Source: Shewanella hanedai
GTDB taxonomy: Bacteria > Pseudomonadota > Gammaproteobacteria > Enterobacterales > Shewanellaceae
Length of the DNA: 64,000 bases
Assembly (NCBI RefSeq): GCF_007197645.1
Contig: NZ_VKGK01000006.1
Coordinates: 151,402-215,401, forward strand
Direction: 5' to 3'
Shown here: positions 40,572 through 48,727 of the stretch, piece by piece
Layout: every line of letters starts with the position of its first letter
Numbering within the stretch: position 1 is the stretch's first letter
The notes under the pieces: model-generated
What the model was told of the DNA's origin: nothing
What the model saw: only the letters and a program-made list of their open reading frames with translations
The model's database searches: none
Made by a program: the position numbers and the translations under genes

Positions 40572-42413
40572 ATGTCGGCAAAACCCTCATTAATAAAAAG
40601 ATTATTTGTGCTTTTATGGAAAGCCATAAACGGAACGCGAAAGTTAATTCTCAATATTATATTTTTTGGTTTTCTTATCGCAATTATTGTTGCGATGAAT
40701 ATCGAGGAAACAGCCAATATTGAGACTGGCTCTGCATTGGTGCTCAACTTATCGGGTTCTATTGTTGAACAACAGAAACAAGTTGACCCATTCAAAGCGG
40801 CGATGCAGAACAGCGATGCTAATGCCAGAGATGGCGAGATTTTGCTGGCAGATGTCCTTAACGTCATTGATAACGCCGCTCACGACACTCGCATCTCATC
40901 AATAGTCTTGAAAACTGGACACCTGAAATGGACTGGGATCAGCAAATTGCAATCTATTGGCGATGCATTGTCTCGTTTCAAAGAATCTGGTAAGCCTGTT
41001 ATTGCCACATCAAATTGGTATGGTCAAAATCAGTACTTTCTAGCAAGCTTTGCCGACACCATCTACCTCAACCCCCAAGGCGGCGTTGAAATGGAAGGCC
41101 TAAGCCGCTATCGACAGTATTATAAGTCGGCATTAGATAAGCTGAAGATCAACGCGCACATCTTCCGTGTTGGCACGTTCAAATCGGCAGTAGAACCTTA
41201 TATCCGCAACGATATGTCCCCTGCGGCGAAAGAGGCGAATCTGGCCTTGATGACTGATCTCTGGGGAAGTTATGAGGATGTCGTTTCCGTCAACCGTGAC
41301 ATCGCTGATGAAAATCTAGTACTCAGTGCAAAGCGGTACATGGTCGAGCTGGATAAAGCTGATGGACAATCGGCGCAGATGGCACTGAACATGAACTGGG
41401 TCGATGAATTAGCTACTGCTGAATCATTCAGACTCAACATGCTTGATTTGGTCGGCAAAGCTGATGACGGTAACAGTTTTAAGCAGATTGGTTTCTACGA
41501 TTATCTCAGTCTTACTGAACTTCACCCCCAACTGCTCACTAGCGATACTGTTGGTATTATCGTAGCCAAAGGTACCATTCTCAATGGTAACCAACCTGCT
41601 GGTGCAATTGGTGGAAAAAGCACCTCTGACTTACTGAGAAAAGCACGTTTTGATGACGACATAAAAGCGGTTGTATTGCGCGTTGATAGCCCTGGTGGCA
41701 GTGCTTTTGCTTCAGAGCAAATACGTCAAGAAGTGTTAGCACTTAAAACTGCGGGTAAGCCTGTTGTTGTCAGTATGGGCAGTTACGCCGCATCAGGTGG
41801 CTACTGGATCTCAGCCAGTGCTGATTACATTTATGCGACACCCACCACGCTCACTGGCTCAATTGGTATCTTCGGTATGATAACCACCTTTGAAGACTCA
41901 TTAGCCAGCATAGGCGTGCACACAGATGGTGTGGCGACATCGGAATGGGCTGGTGTTTCAGTCACGAAAGGCTTAACACCAGAAATAGAAAATGTCATTC
42001 AACGTCATATTGAGCGTGGATATAGCGACTTTATATCACTGGTCTCAACCGAACGAGACATGAGTCTAGAATATGTAGACAGCATAGCCCAAGGTCGTGT
42101 TTGGTCTGGTAAAAAAGCTGTCTCGCTAGGTCTAGTTGATGAGTTAGGCGATCTAAAACAAGCGGTCGCGAAGGCCGCTGAGATGGCCGAACTGGATGAC
42201 TTTGACAGCGAAATAATTGAGCAGGAGCTAACGCCTCAAGAACAGTTTGTGCAAGAGATGTTCGCCTCAGTCGCAATGCACCTTCCACAATCGTCAGGCA
42301 ATAACTCGGTACTTGAGCAACTATTCTCACAATGGTCTAGTGCGATAGATGAGTTCAGATCCTTCGATGATCCTAAAGGCATGTACCTGTACTGCGACAA
42401 TTGTGACTTCTAA
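40572..42413 (+). CDS. sppA: signal peptide peptidase SppA, 67K type
   Basis: 613-residue membrane-anchored serine-lysine protease (two S49 domains) that degrades cleaved signal peptides. A single N-terminal anchor at about 20-45 (IIFFGFLIAIIVAMNI) is followed by an N-terminal repeat with the catalytic lysine in GTFKSAVEPYIRNDMSP and a C-terminal repeat with the catalytic serine in AASGGYWIS. AAAGGATTGG precedes the ATG. It is followed by ansA, the order known from enterics, but a strong terminator lies between. Confidence 0.95.
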   Translation: MSAKPSLIKRLFVLLWKAINGTRKLILNIIFFGFLIAIIVAMNIEETANIETGSALVLNLSGSIVEQQKQVDPFKAAMQNSDANARDGEILLADVLNVIDNAAHDTRISSIVLKTGHLKWTGISKLQSIGDALSRFKESGKPVIATSNWYGQNQYFLASFADTIYLNPQGGVEMEGLSRYRQYYKSALDKLKINAHIFRVGTFKSAVEPYIRNDMSPAAKEANLALMTDLWGSYEDVVSVNRDIADENLVLSAKRYMVELDKADGQSAQMALNMNWVDELATAESFRLNMLDLVGKADDGNSFKQIGFYDYLSLTELHPQLLTSDTVGIIVAKGTILNGNQPAGAIGGKSTSDLLRKARFDDDIKAVVLRVDSPGGSAFASEQIRQEVLALKTAGKPVVVSMGSYAASGGYWISASADYIYATPTTLTGSIGIFGMITTFEDSLASIGVHTDGVATSEWAGVSVTKGLTPEIENVIQRHIERGYSDFISLVSTERDMSLEYVDSIAQGRVWSGKKAVSLGLVDELGDLKQAVAKAAEMAELDDFDSEIIEQELTPQEQFVQEMFASVAMHLPQSSGNNSVLEQLFSQWSSAIDEFRSFDDPKGMYLYCDNCDF

Positions 42414-42434
42414 GTCCCGCGATTAAAAATCGTT

Positions 42435-42469
42435 AAGCCCGATAAACGTGAGTTTATCGGGCTTTTTTT
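42435..42469 (+). terminator. terminator of sppA
   Basis: A 13-bp stem AAGCCCGATAAAC / GTTTATCGGGCTT, loop GTGA, followed by seven T. Confidence 0.94.
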
Positions 42470-42571
42470 ATGCACTCCTGAACAATAACAGCCTTTAATT
42501 CATTAATGCCATTGGGCTCAACGCTCCAAGCAAGTATACTTCAGCCCATCAGTGACCATCAGAAGTTCATT

Positions 42572-43585
42572 ATGACAAAACGTTCCATCTACGTTGCCTA
42601 CACCGGCGGCACCATAGGCATGCAAAAAACCGCACAGGGATTTGCTCCCGTAGCAGGCTTTCTCACCAATTGTGTGAATTCTATGCCTGAATTCTTCCAT
42701 GAAGATATGCCCGATTTTGTTATTCATGAGTATTGTCCTCTAATGGACTCTTCTGACATGGCCCCCACTGATTGGCAGAGGCTTGCTAACGACATTAAAG
42801 CCAATTACGACCTCTATGACGGCTTTGTTATCCTACACGGCACTGACACCATGGCTTTTACCGCTTCAGCCCTCTCCTTCATGTTACAAGGGCTCTCGAA
42901 GCCTGTGATCGTCACAGGCTCTCAAATCCCATTGGCTCAATTAAGATCTGACGGACAAACCAACTTATTAAATTCGCTTTACATCGCAGCAAACTATCCC
43001 ATTGCTGAGGTTTGTCTGTTCTTCAATAATAAGTTGTTCAGAGGCAACAGAACTACCAAAGCCCATGCCGATGGATTTGGCGCTTTTGCATCACCCAACT
43101 TTCCATTGTTACTTGAAGCCGGTATAAAAATCCGCGTAAAGGCAGGAAAGATTGCACAAACTGGCAGTAAAAAGCTGCAAGTGGCCACCATCAGTCCACA
43201 ACCGATCGGTGTTGTCACCCTCTACCCTGGGATAACGACCTCTGTCATTGCAAATATTTTACAGCAACCCGTCAAAGCACTCATTATTCTGACCTACGGT
43301 GTCGGTAATGCACCGCAAAATCCCGCCCTGCTACAAGTATTAACAGAGGCCTCATCGCGTGGGATTATTCTGGTGAATCTAACTCAGTGCTTACAGGGAA
43401 AGGTTAATATGAAAGGCTATGCAACCGGTCACGCGTTAGAAGCGGCTGGTGTGATCAGTGGCTTTGACATGACTACAGAAGCAGCATTGGCTAAATTGCA
43501 TTACTTGCTATCAAAATCTTTGACGCCAGATGAAGTTCGAGCCGCTATGCAGCAAGATTTAGTGGGTGAATTGACTGAAGACTAG
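42572..43585 (+). CDS. ansA: L-asparaginase I (cytoplasmic)
   Basis: 337-residue type I asparaginase (E. coli 338) that hydrolyses asparagine to aspartate and ammonia. The two catalytic threonine motifs are AYTGGTIGMQ (N-terminal) and HGTDTMAFTAS; VTGSQIPLAQLRSDG is further conserved. No signal peptide, as expected of the cytoplasmic form. The start at 42572 has AGAAG upstream; the frame could extend to 42506 but the family begins at MTKRSIYV. It ends at a terminator. Confidence 0.95.
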   Translation: MTKRSIYVAYTGGTIGMQKTAQGFAPVAGFLTNCVNSMPEFFHEDMPDFVIHEYCPLMDSSDMAPTDWQRLANDIKANYDLYDGFVILHGTDTMAFTASALSFMLQGLSKPVIVTGSQIPLAQLRSDGQTNLLNSLYIAANYPIAEVCLFFNNKLFRGNRTTKAHADGFGAFASPNFPLLLEAGIKIRVKAGKIAQTGSKKLQVATISPQPIGVVTLYPGITTSVIANILQQPVKALIILTYGVGNAPQNPALLQVLTEASSRGIILVNLTQCLQGKVNMKGYATGHALEAAGVISGFDMTTEAALAKLHYLLSKSLTPDEVRAAMQQDLVGELTED

Positions 43586-43610
43586 TCAGAAAAGGCACTA
43601 AAGAAAGAAC

Positions 43611-43647
43611 AAAAAAGGACTGAAGATCACTCTTCAGCCTTTTTTTG
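43611..43647 (+). terminator. terminator of ansA
   Basis: CTGAAG/CTTCAG stem with flanking AGG/CCT (one bulge), followed by eight T. Confidence 0.8.
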
Positions 43648-43654
43648 TTGCGAT

Positions 43655-43724
43655 ATAAAATCAGTATAAGAAAGTGATCTACTCAGCGAGAGTTTAGCGA
43701 TAACACCTTTACACTGATTGGTAT
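43655..43724. repeat. short MITE-like element (copy A)
   Basis: About 70 bases. The left end (ATCAGTATAAG, GATCTACTCAGCGAGAG, GTTTAGCG) matches both ends of the longer copy at 48342-48656; the right end ACACTGATTGGTAT is the same terminal repeat. The last base overlaps the stop codon of the YeaC-like gene. Confidence 0.65.
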
Positions 43725-44008
43725 CAGAGATCTTTCTCTTTAAACTCTGCGATGGCTTCGCCTTTAAACTGCTTTTTAAGTTCAGCTTTAGAAAGCTCGT
43801 TTACGCTACCTTCACGATTAATCGTAAAGTGATCGGTCTGATCAAGCCTTCTCGCTTGATACAGCATCACAAGTTGCATCGTCGACTCACGCTGTTCTGC
43901 TGTCAGTAAGGTGCCATCTTCCCACTTACCTAGCTCTACGCCACTACGAAGGCGTTCATAAACCAGCTCTGGCATCTCGTCAATAATTTGATTTATTTCT
44001 GCACTCAT
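43724..44008 (-). CDS. yeaC: DUF1315 family protein (YeaC-like)
   Basis: 94-residue soluble protein resembling E. coli YeaC: ELVYERLRSGVELGKWEDG, then LTAEQRESTMQLVMLYQAR, and LKKQFKGEA near the end. Function unknown. The start overlaps the stop of the upstream zinc-ribbon gene in ATGA (4 bases), so it is coupled. A short repeat element abuts the stop codon. Length close to E. coli YeaC (90). Confidence 0.8.
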   Translation of the reverse strand: MSAEINQIIDEMPELVYERLRSGVELGKWEDGTLLTAEQRESTMQLVMLYQARRLDQTDHFTINREGSVNELSKAELKKQFKGEAIAEFKEKDL

Positions 44009-44322
44009 ACTTTTTTCCGTTTATGCATCACTATTTGCAAGCGAGTAATAAGGTAACCAACAAAGCCCAACACAAAGCAGATAACGGCAATATAAGCGCG
44101 CACACCTTCGGCTGTATTACCTCCCCAAAACCACGTCACGACTCCAGCAATGAATATCGTCATGGACAGGAGCCCTTGATTAACAAGTTGGTTCGAGCGT
44201 TTAATGTGACTAATGGTGCTCAACACCTGAGTATCACCCGATAGTTGACTACCGCAATATTGGCACACACTCGCTTTACTTGAGATCCTTTTACTACAGC
44301 TAGGACATTCTATCAATGCCAT
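44005..44322 (-). CDS. zinc-ribbon membrane protein
   Basis: 105-residue protein with an N-terminal zinc ribbon CPSCSKRISSKASVCQYCG and two hydrophobic spans at about 50-90 (LLSMTIFIAGVVTWFWG and YIAVICFVLGFVGYLI), ending in KRKKV. GAGGTAG lies before the ATG. Encoded in a unit with the YeaC-like gene. Function unknown; the layout is typical of small membrane proteins with a cytoplasmic metal site. Confidence 0.75.
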   Translation of the reverse strand: MALIECPSCSKRISSKASVCQYCGSQLSGDTQVLSTISHIKRSNQLVNQGLLSMTIFIAGVVTWFWGGNTAEGVRAYIAVICFVLGFVGYLITRLQIVMHKRKKV

Positions 44323-44386
44323 CTCACTACCTCAAAAGCAGAGCTACTAGCACAAACTCTTTACTACTAGTAGCGGTGAACATTGG

Positions 44387-45514
44387 TTATCGTAAGTAAT
44401 CAACAACCGCTAGCATTGCCGTCAACGACGCTTCACCTAAATAGATAGAACGCTCAGGTGACCATCCAGCCATAGGATCTGGCATGTTGTCATTGTCTTT
44501 AAATGGCATCTCTAAGGTGTTTGAAAGACACGTGAACGTCTCGGCTACCCAGTTTGATGCTACGGTAAGGTTTGCTTTACCTGGCTCATCTTTATCATAA
44601 CCAAATTCAGTTTGGAAATCGGCACTGATCAATAACAGTGCGTCAACGAATTGCTGTTGCAATTTAGCCATACGTGCGTCATAGGATGGTACGCCTTCAC
44701 AACCAGCAAGAAAAACAAAAGGAAGCCCTTCATCACCGTGCACATCGTAAAACAGATCAACACCCGTCTCTTTCATCTTATTAGTGACGTAGTAAACCTC
44801 TGGGCTCTTCTCCAACGATGGGCTCTGCCATTCACGGTTCAAGTTCACTCCAACCGCATTGGTTCTTAAATGACCACGTGCACTTCCGTCTGGGTTCATA
44901 TTCGGCACAATATAGAAGTTTGCTTTGTCCAGTAGTGCTTTAGCATTAACGTTATCACAATCTAGCAAGCTATTGAAAAAGCCTTCAACTAACCATTCAG
45001 CCATGGTTTCACCAGGGTGCTGGCGAGCAGTGATCCAGATGTTGGCTTTAGATTCATCGCCATCACCGACTTTAACTAAGGTCATATCACGACCATCTAA
45101 GGTTAACCCTAAATGCTCGAGGCTGACTAATGGGTGGACTTGGACTGAAGCGAGTAGATCTTGATGACGTTCATAACTGTAAGGTGCAAAGTAGGCAATC
45201 TGGATCGCATCGCAATCAAGATCCACTGTGATAGTGAGTTTGCCATCTTTGTACTCTGTAGGGAGACGGAACCATTGCTGTCTATCATAGGTCGCAACAG
45301 CTTGATAATCTTCCCAGCCTTTAGGATAAGAAGCTGAGCCTGCATTGACAATGTTGAGCACATATTGACTGCCAACTTGCCCTTCTAAACGGAAGTTAAA
45401 CCACTGATAAAACTCATCACCAACGTCGGGGCGAATGGCCAGTTGTACGTCTTTAATGTCATCTTGATTGATGACTTCAATATTACCACCATCGAAATTA
45501 GCGCTGATCCGCAT
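44387..45514 (-). CDS. M14-family zinc carboxypeptidase, cytosolic type
   Basis: 375-residue protein of the M14 peptidase family, subgroup resembling cytosolic carboxypeptidases (CCP/AGBL) with an N-terminal beta domain of about 110 residues. Zinc ligands: His and Glu in ARQHPGETMAEW, the later His in YDVHGDEGLPF; the catalytic Glu is in NTLEMPFKD; NPDGSARGHLRTNAVGVNLN is the substrate-binding block. No signal peptide, so it acts inside the cell. AAGGAAACGTT precedes the ATG. The substrate is unknown; eukaryotic relatives trim polyglutamate tails. Confidence 0.88.
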   Translation of the reverse strand: MRISANFDGGNIEVINQDDIKDVQLAIRPDVGDEFYQWFNFRLEGQVGSQYVLNIVNAGSASYPKGWEDYQAVATYDRQQWFRLPTEYKDGKLTITVDLDCDAIQIAYFAPYSYERHQDLLASVQVHPLVSLEHLGLTLDGRDMTLVKVGDGDESKANIWITARQHPGETMAEWLVEGFFNSLLDCDNVNAKALLDKANFYIVPNMNPDGSARGHLRTNAVGVNLNREWQSPSLEKSPEVYYVTNKMKETGVDLFYDVHGDEGLPFVFLAGCEGVPSYDARMAKLQQQFVDALLLISADFQTEFGYDKDEPGKANLTVASNWVAETFTCLSNTLEMPFKDNDNMPDPMAGWSPERSIYLGEASLTAMLAVVDYLR

Positions 45515-45539
45515 AACGTTTCCTTTATGTTATCAATGA

Positions 45540-45563
45540 AGATAAGCCGTGAACGGCTTATCT
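45540..45563. repeat. perfect 11-bp inverted repeat before carboxypeptidase gene
   Basis: AGATAAGCCGT / ACGGCTTATCT around two bases, 26 bases upstream of the start. No T-run. It would form a hairpin in the mRNA leader or serve as an operator. Confidence 0.5.
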
Positions 45564-45659
45564 GATACACATAGGATAAACGAAAATGGCGCATAGAACA
45601 GCTCGAAAAATGAAAAATAAACACTATTTTATCTCGTATTTAGTATCACTTTATTGCCA

Positions 45660-46340
45660 TTAAGTTGCAAAGCTGTATCCCTGTCCTCTAACGGTATTGA
45701 TTAAGGTTTTAGGTAATTTAATATCCGCCAGTTTTTTGCGCGTATTACTGACATGCATATCTAAATTTCGATCAAATCGACCAAGCTCTTTTTGCAAAAC
45801 ACTACGCTGGAGCTCTTGCTTGGTGATCACCTCTCCTTTTCGCTCAAATAGATATTTGAGTAATTTAAATTCTGTTTGCGTCAATAACACCCGTTTAGAT
45901 GCAATAGAGACACAATGCTGCAGTTCATCAAACTCAACTTCATCGCTAATTAACTCAATGGAGCATGTTCGTTCTGAACGAACCAGATCCACTCGTCGCA
46001 GCAGTGCAGACATGCGAACCAATAACTCTTTGACACTAAATGGTTTACTGAGAAAATCATCAGCACCTAATTCGTAACCTTTAATCCGATCATCTTCACC
46101 GTCAATCGCTGAGATGATGATCACAGGGATCTGCTCTTTTCGTGCTTCCATTAAACCAAAACCGTCTAAGTTTGGCATCATGATGTCCAGCAAAATCAGA
46201 TCTGGGCTCTCGTTTTCCAATACTGATAAAGCTGCAATACCATCTTCTGCGCCGATAACATGATAACCTTCTTCCATGAGTACCTGCTCTAATAGCTCCC
46301 TAAAAACAAGATCATCATCAACTAACAGAACTTTTCTCAT
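45660..46340 (-). CDS. OmpR-family response regulator (CpxR-like)
   Basis: 226-residue regulator. The receiver has LLVDDDL, the acceptor Asp in ILLDIMMPNLDG and the lysine in LSKPFSVKE; a winged helix follows (LTQTEFKLLKYLFERKGEVI, then LDMHVSNTRKKLAD and GQGYSFAT), close to CpxR in pattern. The ATG at 46340 is preferred, with AGGG about 6 bases upstream; the longer frame to 46376 adds a hydrophobic stretch without a ribosome-binding site. No kinase is adjacent, so it is an orphan in this window. Confidence 0.87.
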   Translation of the reverse strand: MRKVLLVDDDLVFRELLEQVLMEEGYHVIGAEDGIAALSVLENESPDLILLDIMMPNLDGFGLMEARKEQIPVIIISAIDGEDDRIKGYELGADDFLSKPFSVKELLVRMSALLRRVDLVRSERTCSIELISDEVEFDELQHCVSIASKRVLLTQTEFKLLKYLFERKGEVITKQELQRSVLQKELGRFDRNLDMHVSNTRKKLADIKLPKTLINTVRGQGYSFAT

Positions 46341-46472
46341 TACAACCCTAATGCAAATACGAATGATTATCATCACAGTACTATAGACAAATGTGAATCG
46401 CTAGTTATTTTTATTATCAATCGTGAATTTGCTAGCGAGTTAACGTTAACAAGCCTTAAAACAGGCATAAAA

Positions 46473-46495
46473 AAAGCCAGATCATCTCTGGCTTT
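46473..46495 (-). terminator. terminator of DUF885 gene
   Basis: Stem AAAGCCAGA / TCTGGCTTT with loop TCATC; a T-run follows on the minus strand. Confidence 0.88.
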
Positions 46496-46518
46496 AGTGA
46501 AATCAACTTATATACGCC

Positions 46519-48291
46519 TTAGTTATTTAACATTAACTCACGTACATACTTAACTGGTGCACTGCCATAGCTTAAAAACTGCTCGTGAAAGTCCTTTAAA
46601 TCGAACCCATCGCCTTCAGTGGTTTTTAGCTCCTCCCGAAAATCGTAAATCTCACGGTAGCCTGAGTAATAGCTGGTCAACTGCACCTGACTTAGTGTTG
46701 CACGTCTCCATTTACCTTCAGCTTCTGCCGTTTGCTGGAAGGCTTCTTCAGTCATTAAGACTATCGCCTCCTCCTCAGTCATGCCTTTCACCTGAATACT
46801 GTAATCAAGCAAGGTATTTGCGATAACTCTGAGATTCCATTTGTAATACATCAACCACAACTCAGGCTCAAAGTTACCATAGCCCTCTTCAAGCATCATA
46901 CGTTCAGTGTATACCGCCCAGCCTTCGACCATTGCCCCATTACCGAACAAGCTTTTTATCAAACTCGGTGACTCGTTTGAATATACCAGCTGAGTGTAAT
47001 GACCAGGAATAGCTTCATGGATATTCAGCACCTGCAATATCCAGTGGTTGTATTCACGTAGATAGCTTTCAGCAGACTCATCATCCATGGCATCAAGCGG
47101 TGTGACGTTGTAATAGGTATTGCTCGATTTCTCATAAGGACCTGGCGCACTGATAGATGCACCAGCAAAACCGCGCATGTACTCAGGCGTTTCGCGCACA
47201 ACCAGTGGTTTCTCTGGGTTAAGTGTCACCAAGTTGTTGTCATTAACAAACTTTACCAGCTCAGGGATCTGAGCCCTGACTTCATCGACAAACGCGTCAC
47301 GTTTAACATGTTTAGAGGAGAGTTTATCAATCAATTGCCGTGTGGCTTTGTTCTTATCCACTGGCTGAGGTGTAGTGAAATAAGTAGACCAAAGTTGGGT
47401 AGTGATCTTAGCCATCTCTTCCTGAACTCGAGACTTATCAGCCAATGCCTTTTCATAGAGGGCTTTAGCGCTCATGCCCGCCTGAATATCAAAAGAGAAC
47501 TTCTGTTCGTAAAGCTCTTCACCAATTCTGAAACTGCGCGCCCCCTCTTTTTCTAATTGAGTTTCTAACGCTGACAGCCATTCAATATGTTCATTAATGG
47601 CCTTCGTTGACGCGTTAAACCGTTTGGTGAACAATGTCTTCTCTTCTGTTGTCAATCCTGAGTTTTTTGCTTTATCCAGTAAGTCCTCTGAGAAAACCGA
47701 AAACGCACCTTGGTTCTGCATCTTAGCTAATTGCGTATGTTCCAGCGTAGGGTTAGCAATGTTACTGCGCGCAGCTTCATAATAAGCAGGCACATTTTCC
47801 ATTCGAGAAAGCACAGAGCGAAGTCTAGAATCAAGTGGAGCAAAATCTTCATTAATCAGCTGGGCAAATCCTCCAGCGACATTGTAAATACTTGGGTTCC
47901 ATTGCCAGGACTTAAAGGTATTGATGTCCCATAAATCCCGCTGTAATAGGTTTTCAATTAAACGGTAATCAATCAATTCATTAGCTGTGAGCATTGCGAT
48001 ATCAAATTTGGCCAATTTCGCCAGTTGTTGCTCATTGAATTTTATTGATAATTGACGATTTTCATCATTGGGTACTTTTAACACACCGTCATATTTATGA
48101 TAGCCGCTGTATAGCGCCCAAGTCGGTGATTCCTGCCAAAACTGATTAACAAACTGCGATGAGAACTGACTGAAACTGACTCGCTCTTGTGACGCCGTAA
48201 CTTGCGGAGCTTGCGTATTATCCGCTGACTGACACGCCGTCAATCCCGCCAGTGTTAATCCGATGATCAATGACAATTTTACTTTTTTCAT
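46519..48291 (-). CDS. DUF885 family lipoprotein (putative metallopeptidase)
   Basis: 590-residue DUF885 protein with a type II signal peptide; the lipobox is LTAC (Cys at about 20), so it is a lipid-anchored envelope protein. The metal-binding-like motif HEAIPGHY (HExxxGH) and MEGWAVYTERMML are the family's hallmark. Family members are thought to be metal-dependent carboxypeptidases, but activity is not shown here. The ATG at 48291 has GGGAAT upstream. A repeat element fills most of the region upstream of the gene. Confidence 0.85.
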   Translation of the reverse strand: MKKVKLSLIIGLTLAGLTACQSADNTQAPQVTASQERVSFSQFSSQFVNQFWQESPTWALYSGYHKYDGVLKVPNDENRQLSIKFNEQQLAKLAKFDIAMLTANELIDYRLIENLLQRDLWDINTFKSWQWNPSIYNVAGGFAQLINEDFAPLDSRLRSVLSRMENVPAYYEAARSNIANPTLEHTQLAKMQNQGAFSVFSEDLLDKAKNSGLTTEEKTLFTKRFNASTKAINEHIEWLSALETQLEKEGARSFRIGEELYEQKFSFDIQAGMSAKALYEKALADKSRVQEEMAKITTQLWSTYFTTPQPVDKNKATRQLIDKLSSKHVKRDAFVDEVRAQIPELVKFVNDNNLVTLNPEKPLVVRETPEYMRGFAGASISAPGPYEKSSNTYYNVTPLDAMDDESAESYLREYNHWILQVLNIHEAIPGHYTQLVYSNESPSLIKSLFGNGAMVEGWAVYTERMMLEEGYGNFEPELWLMYYKWNLRVIANTLLDYSIQVKGMTEEEAIVLMTEEAFQQTAEAEGKWRRATLSQVQLTSYYSGYREIYDFREELKTTEGDGFDLKDFHEQFLSYGSAPVKYVRELMLNN

Positions 48292-48341
48292 ACCTATTCC
48301 CAATTCATTATTATTTTAGTTTTACGTTTAAAAAGAGGGCT

Positions 48342-48656
48342 ATACCAATCAGTATAAGAAGTTGATCTACTCAAAGTGTCTTTTGGCAAACTAATTCAAG
48401 GCGAATGGAAGACATAATGGTTGTTCCCTTATGAGTTCATTCAACGTAGAAGTAGGCAGCCAAAAACACTCCTTACAGGCGAGTTTTAGCGGTTCTGATC
48501 CTGTGTTAACGAGCTTAACCGTAGAATAACTATGCTCTTCACTCGTTGCAAGCCACATGGATGTGGTGAATGTCATTAATGCAGGAGCAATTAATTACCT
48601 TGCCTCAGCACCGCTAAACTCTCGCTGAGCGATCAAATCTTTATACTGATTGGTAT
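48342..48656. mobile_element. MITE-like element with perfect 16-bp terminal inverted repeats (copy B)
   Basis: 315 bases. ATACCAATCAGTATAA at 48342-48357 and TTATACTGATTGGTAT at 48641-48656 are perfect inverted repeats, and similarity continues inward for about 30 bases. It has no transposase; the 61-codon frame inside shows no family. It lies in the intergenic space upstream of the DUF885 gene. A target duplication is not obvious (perhaps TA). Confidence 0.75.
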
Positions 48657-48727
48657 TATCTTTTGCGACACAGTAAACCATGTATCACAACATTTTTCAG
48701 CATCTGTCTCGATGTTGAAACATAGCG

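Noticed and set aside
45697..46077. 126-codon frame antisense to the CpxR-like gene
   Set aside because: Serine/arginine-rich shadow of conserved regulator sequence.
48391..48576. 61-codon frame inside the MITE-like element
   Set aside because: It resembles no known family, has no supported ribosome-binding site and lies within a repeat; treated as chance.
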